Shown: positions 1 through 8,729 of the stretch, one piece after another
How the letters are laid out: each line of letters starts with the position of its first letter
How positions within the stretch are numbered: the first letter of the stretch is position 1
Assembly: GCF_900129285.1 (NCBI RefSeq)
Contig: NZ_FQUW01000015.1
Coordinates: 1-64,000 of the forward strand
Direction of reading: 5' to 3'
Length of the DNA: 64,000 bases
DNA from: Desulfofundulus australicus DSM 11792
Lineage (GTDB): Bacteria; Bacillota; Desulfotomaculia; Desulfotomaculales; Desulfovirgulaceae
Program-made: the position numbers and the translations under genes
The notes under the pieces: model-generated
Databases searched by the model: none
What the model saw: the letters and a program-made list of their open reading frames with translations, nothing else
Told to the model about the DNA's origin: nothing

Positions 1-237
1 CAGATTGCCTGCGTCAGCCTGCTTTTTAGTGGATACCCTGGCATAGAGCACAACTGATTCCTGCCCGTCAGTCAACTGACCGGACTGCAGTAGCCTGTTA
101 AGTTCGTCCATAGAGTACCGGCGCTGGCCTCCAGGCAGACGGACGGGCTTGATTAAACCGCGCTTCTCCCAGTTGCGCAAGCTGTTCGGATGAACGCCCA
201 ATTTCTTTGCCGCTTTACTGATGGTTAATAGTTCCAT
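1..237 (-). CDS. tnpA: IS607-family serine recombinase (transposase TnpA), partial
   Basis: The gene runs off the left edge; only the first 79 residues are present. Residues 1-50 form a MerR-like helix-turn-helix (SKAAKKLGVHPNSLRNWE, then a wing with GGQRRY). They are followed at about 64-75 by YARVSTKKQADAG, the start of a serine-recombinase catalytic domain with the nucleophile at Ser69. This order, DNA-binding domain first and resolvase domain second, is the hallmark of IS607 transposases, which move through a circular intermediate. No ribosome binding site precedes the ATG, and a sigma-A-like promoter lies so close that the message should be leaderless. Whether a TnpB/IscB partner follows cannot be seen. 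Confidence 0.85.
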   Translation of the reverse strand, partial: MELLTISKAAKKLGVHPNSLRNWEKRGLIKPVRLPGGQRRYSMDELNRLLQSGQLTDGQESVVLYARVSTKKQADAGNL

Positions 238-243
238 AATTTT

Positions 244-272
244 ATGATAACTGTTTTGTTATATTTTATCAA
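244..272 (-). promoter_or_regulatory. Sigma-A-like promoter of the IS607 transposase, leaderless
   Basis: On the minus strand TTGATA (272-267) and TATCAT (249-244) are separated by exactly 17 bases. The -10 box ends only 6 bases before the ATG at 237, so transcription would begin at or next to the start codon. Confidence 0.65.
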
Positions 273-436
273 TATTTGTTGGCCTGTTGGTAACTGCTAC
301 AAACCTCCTTGAGATTGCTTTCGCGCGAGAAAAATACCTTTTCCTTAACATTTATTTTTTCAGTTTTATCTTTCTGACCGGCGGTCTGATTTTCCTTTTT
401 TGCAAAAATTACAGGAACCTGTCCTTTTATTATAGT

Positions 437-476
437 AAAAAATTTAACGGGCCGCGAGTTAACTGCCTCGCGGCCC
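437..476 (-). terminator. Intrinsic terminator of the DASS transporter gene
   Basis: A perfect 10-bp stem (449-458 with 467-476, GGGCCGCGAG arm) with an 8-base loop is followed on the minus strand by a T-rich tract. It lies 20 bases past the transporter stop codon. Apart from the IS607 promoter region, I see no gene in 238-495. Confidence 0.85.
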
Positions 477-495
477 TTCCAATCAGGGGTCCGGT

Positions 496-2061
496 TTATA
501 AGCCCAACAGGGGTGTTAATGCAAGAACCCCGGCCAGCACAATGAGATAACCGATTATATCCAGGAGCAAGCCGTATTTGACCATCTGGGTAATGGGTAC
601 CATCCCCGAGCCGTAGACTATGGCGTTGGGAGGCGTGGAGACCGGTAGTACAAAAGCCATGCTTGCGCCCAGGGCAACAGCCACAGCGGGAGGAATGGGG
701 TTTACTCCGGCAGCGCTGGCGATGCCGATGACGATGGGTACCACCATGGTGGCTGCAGCCGTATTGGAAGTTGTTTCCGTGAGCAGGATGGCCAGGCCCA
801 GGGCCAGGGCGGTGATGGCCACCAGGGTATGGGCTCCTGTAATGGCTACTAGTCCTTTTCCGATAGCCTCGGCCAGGCCGGTCTTGAACATCATTTCACC
901 CAGGGAAAGGCCTCCACCAAAGAGCAGCAGCGTGCCCCAGTCAATATGCACCGCCTGCTTCCAGTTCAAGGTGAACTCCCGTTTCTTGAAATCTACCGGC
1001 AGGAAAAAGAGCAGTGAAGCTGCAATAATGGCTACGCTGGCTTCCGGGAAAATGGCCTGGTAGGACTTGTAAAGGGGTGAGCCGGTACCGCCGCCAAAAA
1101 GGGCGATGAAACCCGGGGTGACCCAGAGGGCTACGGCCACCAGGAAAGCAATTAAAGCGTTTATTTCTCCCCTTTTCCAGGAACCCTGGGCTTTACGTTC
1201 AGCGGCAATGAAGGACGCTGCCCCCTTTAGGTCTTTCTGCGCAGATGGACACCGCCAGTTAAAATATAGCCAGAGTACCAGGAACATTAGCAGGGCGATG
1301 GGTAAAGCCAGCATCATCCACTGGAAGAAGGCTATGCGCACTCCGGTAGCCTTCTCAATGAGGCCAATGGTGATCATGTTCGGAGGGGTACCAATGGGTG
1401 TGGCCATTCCTCCTATAGAAGCGGCATAGGCAATTGTCAGAAGCATCCCGGTCTGATATTTGCTGTTATCGATTTCCCGGCCGTGCATGGTGGTAATAAT
1501 CCTGTTCAGGGCCGTTAGAACGCCCAGGGTAATGGGGAACATCATGGCCGCGGTCGCCGTGTTGCTCAGCCACATGGAGAGAAACCCGGTTACTCCACCC
1601 ACGCCTAGAAGAATCATGGTACTGGTCCGGGAAATGGAGCCCAGGGAAAGGATGCGCAGGGCAAAGCGCCTGTCCAGGCCGTGCACCTCCATGGCTTTGG
1701 CCAGTAAAAAGCCGCCCAGGAAAAGGAGGACGGTGGGATCGGCCATGGCCGTATAAGCTTCCCTGGCTGTGGCCACGCCTAAAACCACGGCAAGGGTTGG
1801 TCCCAGCATTGAAGCTACCGGGATGGGGATGCATTCGGTGATCCAGCAGGTAATGGTAAAGGCCATCACAGCTGCCAGGGCGTGCGCCTGGGGAGAGAGA
1901 CCGGGCATGGGCCAGAAATAAATAGCCAGAAATAATGCCGGGGCCAGAAAAAAGCCGGCTGTACGTCGCATATGCTCGAAACGTTCTTCCGCTTCTGAAA
2001 TTGCTTGTTTAACCGGCTGCATTTGTGTTCTGCTCAAAGCGTCAACTTTTGCAGATGACAT
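496..2061 (-). CDS. DASS/SLC13-family anion (dicarboxylate) symporter
   Basis: A 521-residue polytopic membrane protein of the divalent anion:sodium symporter family, which imports C4-dicarboxylates, citrate or sulfate with sodium. Two SNT signatures typical of the family are visible: MWLSNTATAAMM near residue 166 and TETTSNTAAATM near 430, which bind sodium and carboxylate in characterised members. About a dozen hydrophobic segments follow a 35-residue cytoplasmic N-terminus. I chose ATG 2061 because AAGGAG lies 11 bases upstream; the GTG at 2073 almost abuts that site. The gene is divergent from a hydroxyacid oxidation set across a 0.4-kb AT-rich region, so a hydroxylated di- or monocarboxylate is the likely cargo; this is inference. 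Confidence 0.88.
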   Translation of the reverse strand: MSSAKVDALSRTQMQPVKQAISEAEERFEHMRRTAGFFLAPALFLAIYFWPMPGLSPQAHALAAVMAFTITCWITECIPIPVASMLGPTLAVVLGVATAREAYTAMADPTVLLFLGGFLLAKAMEVHGLDRRFALRILSLGSISRTSTMILLGVGGVTGFLSMWLSNTATAAMMFPITLGVLTALNRIITTMHGREIDNSKYQTGMLLTIAYAASIGGMATPIGTPPNMITIGLIEKATGVRIAFFQWMMLALPIALLMFLVLWLYFNWRCPSAQKDLKGAASFIAAERKAQGSWKRGEINALIAFLVAVALWVTPGFIALFGGGTGSPLYKSYQAIFPEASVAIIAASLLFFLPVDFKKREFTLNWKQAVHIDWGTLLLFGGGLSLGEMMFKTGLAEAIGKGLVAITGAHTLVAITALALGLAILLTETTSNTAAATMVVPIVIGIASAAGVNPIPPAVAVALGASMAFVLPVSTPPNAIVYGSGMVPITQMVKYGLLLDIIGYLIVLAGVLALTPLLGL

Positions 2062-2276
2062 ATATCGCACCACTCCTTTTATGTATTGTTATTAACATTT
2101 GAAAAATAAGCTATTTTGTTCTAAATAATTAGTAAATCTTAAAATAGGTAAATGTTTGCTACTTTTTGAATATTGTAATGCTTCTTTTTATTTGATAGCA
2201 AGTATTTGGTCATATTGTTCATTATGTGCAATAGAATTCATCAGATTTTGCTGGTGCGCATTTGAAATATTACTTT

Positions 2277-2316
2277 AACTTATAAATTATAAGTTACCTA
2301 TAAGAAATTACTTATA
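2277..2316. promoter_or_regulatory. Paired inverted repeats in the divergent intergenic region (operator candidate)
   Basis: AACTTATAA (2277-2285) and TTATAAGTT (2287-2295) form a perfect 9-bp inverted repeat around one base. A second inverted repeat, TATAAG (2299-2304) with CTTATA (2311-2316), shares the same core. The pair lies in the AT-rich 2062-2495 interval between the divergent transporter and glcD-like gene, a natural place for an operator. I see no other feature in this stretch and could not fix the promoters. Confidence 0.4.
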
Positions 2317-2495
2317 ACGCAAAGTATTAAAATAGATTTCTTTCAGTCTCAGTTTGGTTTTAAAAGTTTATATTTTGCGATAAAAGCAGGGTTAATGGCA
2401 AAAAGAGCAGGCTATCATTTTTGAAAACTGATGAAGGAGATTTAACTGCCGTAGCGAATTTAAGCGGCTAAATATTTAATTCTTCGGGATTACTT

Positions 2496-3881
2496 ATGAT
2501 GAGGAATTCTAGAATTGTTTCCCGGTTAATTAAAATAGCGGGCAAAGAGAAGGTGTTTTCCTCCCCCGAAGACCTGTTCTGCTATTCCTATGACGGCACC
2601 TTTTTGTCTGTTGTTCCGGGGGTGGTGGTACGCCCTGCCTCCACACGGGAGGTGGCGGCCATATTGAGCCTGGCGTCCGCTGAGGGAGTTCCCGTGGTTC
2701 CCCGCGGGGCGGGGACGGGCTTGAGCGGCGGTGCCGTGCCGGTGGAGGGTAGCATCGTCCTCGACTTAACGGCCATGGACCGCATCCTGGAGATCGATAC
2801 GGCCGACATGCTGGCGGTGGTGGAGCCGGGAGTGGTCACTGCCCGCCTGCACAGGGCGGTGGAGGAAAAAGGCCTTTTTTACCCGCCGGACCCTTCCAGC
2901 TCCAGCGTTTCCACCATTGGCGGGAACATTGCCGAGTGCGCCGGCGGTCCCCGGGGTTTGAAATATGGTGTCACCCGGGATTACGTGCTGGGACTGGAGG
3001 TGGTTCTGGCCGGCGGGGAGGTTGTGATGTGCGGGGGCAGGACGGTGAAGAATTCCAGCGGGTATGATTTGACGGGCCTTTTTGTTGGATCCGAGGGCAC
3101 GCTGGGCGTGGTTACGCGGGCTGTCCTGCGCCTGATCCCCAAACCGGAGGCCAGGCAGACTTTGCGGGCCGATTTTAAAGCCATTGAGCAGGCGGCGGAG
3201 GCCATTACTGCGGTGCTCGGTGCCGGGGTGGTGCCGTCGGCCCTGGAGCTCATGGATGATGTAACCATCAGGTGTGTGGAAAATTACCTCCACACAGGAC
3301 TTCCCCTGGATGTGGAGGCCATTCTTCTCGTTGAGGTGGACGGGCCGGAGTCAACCCTGGCTGAGCAGGCCGGGCTCATTGCATCCCTCTGTATAGAGCA
3401 CGGCGCCGAGAGGGTGAGGGTGGCGCAGACGCGGAAGGAAGAGGCGGAGCTGTGGCGGGCCAGGAAAGCCGTCTCCCCTGCCGTGGTCCAGGTGAAGCCC
3501 ACCAAGATTTCCGAGGACGCCACCGTTCCCCGCAGCCAGGTGCCGGCCTTAATCAGGGCCATTAAGGAAATCGCCCGCAGGTACCGGCTGACCATTGCCA
3601 TTTTCGGCCACGCCGGGGACGGCAACCTGCACCCCAACCTGCTGGTGGATAAAGGCGATCCGGACGAAATGGCCAGGGCGGAAGAGGCCATCAAGGAGAT
3701 TTTTCAAGCGGCCCTGTCCCTGGGGGGGACCCTTTCCGGTGAGCACGGTGTCGGCCTGTTAAAGGCGCCCTTTATGGAGCTGGAGTTTGGGCCCTGTGGG
3801 ATGGCCGCAATGAAAAAAATAAAAGAGTCCTTTGACCCGTTCGGCATTTTAAATCCGGGCAAGATTTTTGGGAGGATTTGA
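2496..3881 (+). CDS. glcD: FAD-linked 2-hydroxyacid dehydrogenase (GlcD-like)
   Basis: A 461-residue flavoprotein that oxidises a 2-hydroxy acid such as D-lactate or glycolate to the 2-oxo acid. The N-terminal PCMH-type FAD domain shows PRGAGTGLSGGAVP (about 68-81) and GGNIAECAGGPRGLKYG (about 148-164). The C-terminal FAD-oxidase domain has FGHAGDGNLHPNLL (near 368) and the family signature LSGEHGVGLLKAPF (near 414). It is followed 3 bases later by an Fe-S protein that would take the electrons. The start is ATG 2496, with ATG 2499 equally possible; no strong SD site is visible. The exact substrate cannot be read from sequence. A paralogue sits at the right edge of the window. Confidence 0.88.
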   Translation: MMRNSRIVSRLIKIAGKEKVFSSPEDLFCYSYDGTFLSVVPGVVVRPASTREVAAILSLASAEGVPVVPRGAGTGLSGGAVPVEGSIVLDLTAMDRILEIDTADMLAVVEPGVVTARLHRAVEEKGLFYPPDPSSSSVSTIGGNIAECAGGPRGLKYGVTRDYVLGLEVVLAGGEVVMCGGRTVKNSSGYDLTGLFVGSEGTLGVVTRAVLRLIPKPEARQTLRADFKAIEQAAEAITAVLGAGVVPSALELMDDVTIRCVENYLHTGLPLDVEAILLVEVDGPESTLAEQAGLIASLCIEHGAERVRVAQTRKEEAELWRARKAVSPAVVQVKPTKISEDATVPRSQVPALIRAIKEIARRYRLTIAIFGHAGDGNLHPNLLVDKGDPDEMARAEEAIKEIFQAALSLGGTLSGEHGVGLLKAPFMELEFGPCGMAAMKKIKESFDPFGILNPGKIFGRI

Positions 3882-3884
3882 GGG

Positions 3885-5084
3885 TTGCTGGAAAATAATG
3901 AAGAAGTAAGGTATCAGGTCAATCGCTGCAGCCGGTGCGGTTCCTGCCGGGAAGTTTGCCCTGTATTTTTACAGGCCGGCAGTGAGCCCTGGGTGGCCAG
4001 GGCCAGGGTGCAGCTTGCCGGTGCTGCCCTGGAAGGCCAGCTTCCCTTTTCCCGCCGCTTCGGCGAAATAATGGATGCCTGCCTGTTGTGCCGGGCCTGT
4101 GTTGCTCACTGTCCGAACGGGGTCAGGGTAGATGAGCTGGTGCTCTGGGCCAGGGCGGAGGCGGTCAGGAGGAAGGGGCTCTCACCGGCCAGAATGGTTC
4201 TCCTGCGCGGCGCCCTGCCTTCCCGCAGGAAGCTGGCGCTGATCAGCAGGATGGCCGCCCTTTGCCAGCGGGCGAGTATTTTGAAGAACTTCCGCGGCAT
4301 GAAGCTGCCGGCTTTCCACACCCTTCCCTTTACACATTTATATCGCCCGGCAGGGTTAAAAAAGCCATCCTTTACCGTGGCCTACTTTGTGGGATGCATG
4401 ACGCAGTATGTCTACCACCAGAGCGGCCGGGCCGTATTAAAAGTGCTGGAACAGAACAACGTGCAGGTACTTCTGGCCGGTTCCGGCTGCTGCGGCATGC
4501 CGGCCCTGGCGGCAGGAGACTTGAAAACGGCCAGGTTGCTGGCCAGGCGCAACGTGGAAAATTTCAAAAAACTGGGAGCAGACTTCGTCGTTACCGATTG
4601 CGCCACCTGCGGGGAAATGCTCAAGCTGTACGGCAGGCTGCTGGGGGATGAGGAGGCAGGGGAGCTGGCCGCCAGGGTGCAGGATATCACCTTTTTTCTC
4701 GTACACACCGGCGGCTTTCATGAGGGTAAAGTTAGGGTGCCACTGGTAGTTACTTACCACGACCCCTGCCACTTAAAGAGGGGGCAGGGGGTTTACCTGG
4801 AGCCGCGTAAAATCCTGGCCGGTATTGCCGGCCTTACCCTGGTGGAAATGCCCCGGAGCGATGCCTGCTGCGGCCTGGCCGGTTCCTTTGGTTTTACTCA
4901 CCGCGAGCTTTCCCAAAAGATTTTGCGGGCGAAAATAGAGAATATCCGGGCTACGGGAGCGCAAGCGGTGGTTACGGGCTGTCCTTCCTGCCGCCTTCAG
5001 CTGGCCTCCGGCCTGGCAGGGGAAGGAGCGGCCCTGCCTGTTTTCCACACGGTGGAACTTCTCGCCCTGTCTTACGGTGGTTAA
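3885..5084 (+). CDS. glcF: Fe-S electron-transfer partner of hydroxyacid dehydrogenase (GlcF-like)
   Basis: A 399-residue (Fe-S)-binding protein of the GlcF/LctD/HdrD type. Two ferredoxin-type [4Fe-4S] motifs are intact: C15-x2-C18-x2-C21-x3-C25P and C66-x2-C69-x2-C72-x3-C76P. Two cysteine-rich CCG domains follow (GSGCCGMPALA, and SDACCGLAGSFG near the end). Such proteins pass electrons from the flavoprotein to quinone or another acceptor at the membrane. The TTG start at 3885 has GGGAGG about 10 bases upstream. It is 3 bases from glcD, so the two are surely co-transcribed. It is related to the protein at 62479-63753 but clearly diverged. Confidence 0.87.
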   Translation: MLENNEEVRYQVNRCSRCGSCREVCPVFLQAGSEPWVARARVQLAGAALEGQLPFSRRFGEIMDACLLCRACVAHCPNGVRVDELVLWARAEAVRRKGLSPARMVLLRGALPSRRKLALISRMAALCQRASILKNFRGMKLPAFHTLPFTHLYRPAGLKKPSFTVAYFVGCMTQYVYHQSGRAVLKVLEQNNVQVLLAGSGCCGMPALAAGDLKTARLLARRNVENFKKLGADFVVTDCATCGEMLKLYGRLLGDEEAGELAARVQDITFFLVHTGGFHEGKVRVPLVVTYHDPCHLKRGQGVYLEPRKILAGIAGLTLVEMPRSDACCGLAGSFGFTHRELSQKILRAKIENIRATGAQAVVTGCPSCRLQLASGLAGEGAALPVFHTVELLALSYGG

Positions 5085-5171
5085 GGCATGACACCAGTTT
5101 TTACTGCAGGATAGTGTGCGCCCGGGAAGGTATGGTTCGGGTTGGAAGGGACGATAGAGGAGATGGAGCAA

Positions 5172-6419
5172 ATGAAAGCCCCTCTTTTTGTAAAAATACG
5201 GCAGCATTTTCCCCGGCCGGTGATAAAAGATGTGCAGCAAAAGGTCCGCACCGAATTAAAGAAAGTTGATCTCCGCTCGCGGCTTAAACCGGGCCAGCGC
5301 GTGGCCATCACCGCCGGTTCCCGGGGTATAAAAAACATTGTGGCCATCCTGCGCACGGTGGCAGGGGAGATAAGGGCGGCAGGGGCGGACCCCTTTGTGG
5401 TGGCCGCCATGGGCAGCCACGGCGGGGGGAGCGCGGAGGGCCAGAAAAAGGTGCTGGCCTCTTTGGGTATTACGGAAAGCAGCGTGGGGTGCCCGGTAAT
5501 GGCTGCGGATGAGGTGGTGGAGGTGGGCATAACAGCCAGCGGGAGGAGGGTTTTCTGCGATGCCCTTGCCTGGGAAGCCGGCGCTATCGTGGTGGTAAAC
5601 CGCATTAAACCTCATACCACCTTCCACGGCCCGGTGGAAAGCGGCCTTTTAAAAATGATGGCTGTGGGTCTGGGAAAGGCCAGGGGTGCTTCTGTTTTCC
5701 ACCGCACGAAGCCAGGTGAAATGTCGCAGGCGCTTCTGGAGATGGGAGAGGTCTTCCTGCGCTCGGGAAAGGTGGTGGCCGGCCTGGCCGTGGTAGAAAA
5801 TGGCTACGAAGAGACCGCTATCGTGGAGGCGGCGCCTCCTGAGGAACTGGTATCGATGGAGACGCGCCTTTTAAAAGCGGCCTACCACCTGCTGCCCCGG
5901 CTGCCGGTAGACGAGCTGGACTTCCTGGTAGTCAGGGAAATGGGCAAAAATATCAGCGGTACGGGTATGGATGTGAACGTTATCGGCAGGATGAGGATGG
6001 CGGGTGTGCCGGAGCCGGAACACCCTTTTATTGCCCGGATCGTTGTTCTGGATTTAACCGATGAATCCCATGGCAACGCTACCGGTATCGGCCTGGCCGA
6101 CTTTACCACTGCGCGCCTGGTGGAAAAGATAGACCGCGGGGCCACTTACCTGAACTGCATCACCAGCGGTAATGTGCAGCGGGCCATGCTTCCCATAGTT
6201 TTGCCCGGCGATAAGGAAGCCTTTGAGGCGGCTTTGAGGAGCCTGGGAGCGGAGGACACCTGCAGGTTGAGGGGAGCCATTATCAAGAATACTCTGGAGC
6301 TGGAATATCTCTGGGTTACGGCAAACCTGGTTGGTGAGCTGGCCTGCCGGAAGGGTGTGGAGATACTCGCCCCGTCACGGAAGCTGGAATTTAAGGATGT
6401 ACTGTTATCTCTCGATTGA
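5172..6419 (+). CDS. LarA-like (DUF2088, lactate racemase N-domain) protein
   Basis: A 415-residue protein resembling the N-terminal domain family of nickel-pincer lactate racemase LarA. Visible traits are a glycine-rich AAMGSHGGGSAEGQKK stretch (about 87-102) and VVNRIKPHTTFHGPVESG (about 149-166), the counterpart of the LarA cofactor region. Family members racemise or epimerise 2-hydroxy acids, or have unknown roles. I saw no larBCE-like cofactor genes here. ATG 5172 is preferred because GAGGAG ends 9 bases before it; in-frame TTG 5142 and ATG 5163 are less well placed. Position between a hydroxyacid dehydrogenase pair and an NAD-dependent hydroxyacid dehydrogenase supports a job in interconverting hydroxyacid stereoisomers (inference). 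Confidence 0.75.
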   Translation: MKAPLFVKIRQHFPRPVIKDVQQKVRTELKKVDLRSRLKPGQRVAITAGSRGIKNIVAILRTVAGEIRAAGADPFVVAAMGSHGGGSAEGQKKVLASLGITESSVGCPVMAADEVVEVGITASGRRVFCDALAWEAGAIVVVNRIKPHTTFHGPVESGLLKMMAVGLGKARGASVFHRTKPGEMSQALLEMGEVFLRSGKVVAGLAVVENGYEETAIVEAAPPEELVSMETRLLKAAYHLLPRLPVDELDFLVVREMGKNISGTGMDVNVIGRMRMAGVPEPEHPFIARIVVLDLTDESHGNATGIGLADFTTARLVEKIDRGATYLNCITSGNVQRAMLPIVLPGDKEAFEAALRSLGAEDTCRLRGAIIKNTLELEYLWVTANLVGELACRKGVEILAPSRKLEFKDVLLSLD

Positions 6420-6528
6420 CAACCGGCCACTGGTTTGCGGGCTGCCCGCTTAAATGTGGAGTGGCAGGATTTATCATCCCCAAAACGAATTTCCATAACC
6501 GGGAGCAATTGAGGGGGAGGTTATACTG

Positions 6529-7572
6529 ATGCGCCTGTACCTGGTGGATGACCAGACCCTTACTGCCAGGGCCCTGCGGCGGGAATTAGCGTCCACGCTG
6601 GCCGGGCGGCCGGTCAGTGTAACAGTGTTGCATGCGGGTCTGGGGAACGGGGGCGCGGGTCTTGCTCCGGTGGGCGTGGAGGGGGTCAGGGAATTTTACG
6701 GCTCCCCGGCGGAGCTGGCCGGTAAACTGGCCGGGGCCGAGATCCTGGTGGTGCACAAGGCACCCGTAACTGAAGAGGTGATCGCAAGTGCACCCGGGCT
6801 GCGGCTGATTGCCTGTGCCCGGGCACACCCGGTGAATGTGGACGTCCGGGCGGCCTTGAAGCGGGGGATTCCCGTGGTGCATGCGCCGGGGCGGGCAGCC
6901 GATTCCACCGCCGATTTAACCATGGCCCTTTTGCTTTTTCTGGCCCGCAATATGGGGGAGACCTGCCGCCTGGTAAGCAATCTGGGAGCAGGCGCCTGGC
7001 AGTACGACTGCCGCAGCCGGCTGGAGGGAGTTGAGCTGGCCGGGAAGGTCCTGGGTATTATCGGTTTCGGCCAGGTGGGCCGCCGGGTGGCGGCCCGGGC
7101 GCAGGCCTTCGGCCTGAACATCCTCGTCTACAGTCCCCATGTAGATCCCGCTGACATTCTTGCTGCGGGCGGCCGGCCCGTAACCCTGGAAGAACTCCTG
7201 TCAGCTTCCGATTTTGTCAGCCTCCATACCAGGCCCACACCCGAAAAAAGGGGCCTGATCGGTGCACCCCAGCTGGCGCTCATGAAGAGCTCGGCCTGCC
7301 TGATCAATACCGCCCGGGGTGAACTGGTGGACGAGGAAGCCCTCTACCACGCATTAAAGGGAAAAAGAATCCGTGCTGCGGCGCTGGATGTTTTAATTTC
7401 AGAGCCCCCGCCGCCGGATCATCCTTTTTTTGCCCTCCCCAACGTCGTCCTGACTCCCCACCTGGGAGGTAAGACGGAAGCGGCGCCGGTGAAGGCGGCA
7501 AAAATTATTGTGGAAGAGATAGTTAATTTTTTAAGCGGTAAACCCCTGCACCATGTCATAAACGGGATTTAG
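6529..7572 (+). CDS. D-isomer-specific 2-hydroxyacid dehydrogenase (NAD-dependent)
   Basis: A 347-residue enzyme of the SerA/LdhA/hydroxypyruvate reductase family, which interconverts 2-oxo and D-2-hydroxy acids with NAD(P)H. The Rossmann motif GFGQVG is at 179-184. Family catalytic residues are visible as Arg263 (NTARGELVD), Glu292 (SEPPP) and His311 (TPHLGG). The first about 100 residues diverge from textbook phosphoglycerate dehydrogenase, and there is no C-terminal ACT domain, so a serine-pathway role is not implied. ATG has GGGGGAGG about 7 bases upstream. It is the last gene of the hydroxyacid set and is followed by an intrinsic terminator. Confidence 0.87.
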   Translation: MRLYLVDDQTLTARALRRELASTLAGRPVSVTVLHAGLGNGGAGLAPVGVEGVREFYGSPAELAGKLAGAEILVVHKAPVTEEVIASAPGLRLIACARAHPVNVDVRAALKRGIPVVHAPGRAADSTADLTMALLLFLARNMGETCRLVSNLGAGAWQYDCRSRLEGVELAGKVLGIIGFGQVGRRVAARAQAFGLNILVYSPHVDPADILAAGGRPVTLEELLSASDFVSLHTRPTPEKRGLIGAPQLALMKSSACLINTARGELVDEEALYHALKGKRIRAAALDVLISEPPPPDHPFFALPNVVLTPHLGGKTEAAPVKAAKIIVEEIVNFLSGKPLHHVINGI

Positions 7573-7663
7573 GTTGTGCCATTCCTGCCAGAAATTTTGC
7601 CTTGTACTGCGCGCGTTCTTAATTTACACTTTTAATAAAGTCAAAATACTCTACAAGATGTGT

Positions 7664-7687
7664 CCGGCCCTTGCCGGCTCTTTTTTT
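7664..7687 (+). terminator. Intrinsic terminator after the hydroxyacid gene set
   Basis: CCGGC (7664-7668) pairs with GCCGG (7673-7677) around a 4-base loop, followed by CTC and seven T residues. It closes the 2496-7572 transcription unit and precedes the serine hydrolase gene. Confidence 0.7.
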
Positions 7688-7714
7688 GATTCAGAAAGAA
7701 AAGGGGTGTGGTGG

Positions 7715-8623
7715 ATGAATAAGCGATTAATAAGGGTAATAATTTTTTTAATGGCCCTGCCTTTCCTGGTGACAGGGATGGCCGGTACCTGGAACAACCC
7801 CGCTTTATGTGTCTCACCGGCACTGGCTACGGAGGAAATCGGTCCCTCATTCCAGCAGGTGCCGGATTACCAGCCGCTGCAAAAGCAGCTGAAAGAGTAC
7901 CTGGCCCGGCAGCCGGGAGTTTACGGCATCTATTTCAAGGACCTGCACTCCGGGGTCAGCTTTGATATCAACGGCGATGAGCCCGTAACTGCCGCCAGCA
8001 CGGTGAAGGTACCCGTGGTTCTCTATCTGAACCATCTCGTCGCCCAGGGGAAGCTGGACTGGGACGACCGGGTGGTTTACGACAGCAAACAGGACTATCA
8101 GGGGGGAGCCGGTATCCTGCAGTTTGCCGCCCGGGACGGCGACAGCTATTCTCTGCGGGTGCTGGCCAACCTGTCCATAACCATCAGCGACAACATTGCC
8201 TACCGGATGCTGGTGCGCCACCTGGGTAAAGATAATGTGGCCCAATTTATGCGCGACCTGGGCGGGCAAACCGTGTTCCCCGGCGGGGAGAATATCACCA
8301 CCGCCCGGGACATGGGCCGGTATATGGAGGCGGTGCTGGAATTCAGCCGTGAGCACCCCGCCCTGGGCGAACGCCTGCTGGATGATATGGCTCACCCCAT
8401 TTACCATGTGGGCTTGCCCGGCAAACTCCCGCCGAAGGTAAGGGTGGCTCATAAGGAAGGGGATGTCTGGGGTGTGGCCAACGATGTCGGGATTGTTTTT
8501 GCCGAACACCCTTACATCCTGGTGGTGCTGTCCAGAGGGGAAACGGATGTGGATAAAGGATTTGCCCGCATTGCGGAGATTTCCCGGATGGTCTATGACT
8601 ACCAGATGAACCTGAAGCGGTAA
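7715..8623 (+). CDS. Secreted class A beta-lactamase-fold serine hydrolase
   Basis: A 302-residue exported protein. The N-terminus (MNKRLIRVIIFLMALPF) is a signal peptide or membrane anchor. The active-site SxxK motif is S95-T-V-K98, an SDN motif follows at 158-160, and HKEGD near 249 takes the place of the KTG triad. The order and spacing fit class A beta-lactamase-like enzymes (Beta-lactamase2 family), which may be penicillin-hydrolysing or peptidoglycan-acting. I chose ATG 7715 because AAGGGG lies 8 bases upstream; the longer frame from 7574 would cross the preceding terminator. It is probably a single-gene unit. Whether it confers resistance cannot be told, and the KEG variation argues for caution. 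Confidence 0.8.
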   Translation: MNKRLIRVIIFLMALPFLVTGMAGTWNNPALCVSPALATEEIGPSFQQVPDYQPLQKQLKEYLARQPGVYGIYFKDLHSGVSFDINGDEPVTAASTVKVPVVLYLNHLVAQGKLDWDDRVVYDSKQDYQGGAGILQFAARDGDSYSLRVLANLSITISDNIAYRMLVRHLGKDNVAQFMRDLGGQTVFPGGENITTARDMGRYMEAVLEFSREHPALGERLLDDMAHPIYHVGLPGKLPPKVRVAHKEGDVWGVANDVGIVFAEHPYILVVLSRGETDVDKGFARIAEISRMVYDYQMNLKR

Positions 8624-8633
8624 TTGTCATGCC

Positions 8634-8673
8634 AAAGGCCCGGCGTTATGCAGATTGCGCCAGGCCTTTTTTT
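8634..8673 (+). terminator. Intrinsic terminator after the serine hydrolase
   Basis: AAAGGCCCGGCG and CGCCAGGCCTTT form a stem with one mismatch and a 12-base loop, followed by a T7 run. Confidence 0.75.
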
Positions 8674-8729
8674 ACACTCAAAACCTTTCTTTCTTTCCGG
8701 GGAGTGCCGGGAGCAAGCAGATCAAACCG

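Noticed and set aside
287-550. Plus-strand ORF of 87 codons at the left end
   Set aside because: It has no ribosome site, crosses the transporter terminator and overlaps the transporter gene end; the sequence is AT-rich and low in complexity.
7574-7714. N-terminal extension of the serine hydrolase
   Set aside because: It would cross an intrinsic terminator, and it has no SD site; ATG 7715 has both a good SD and a signal peptide.
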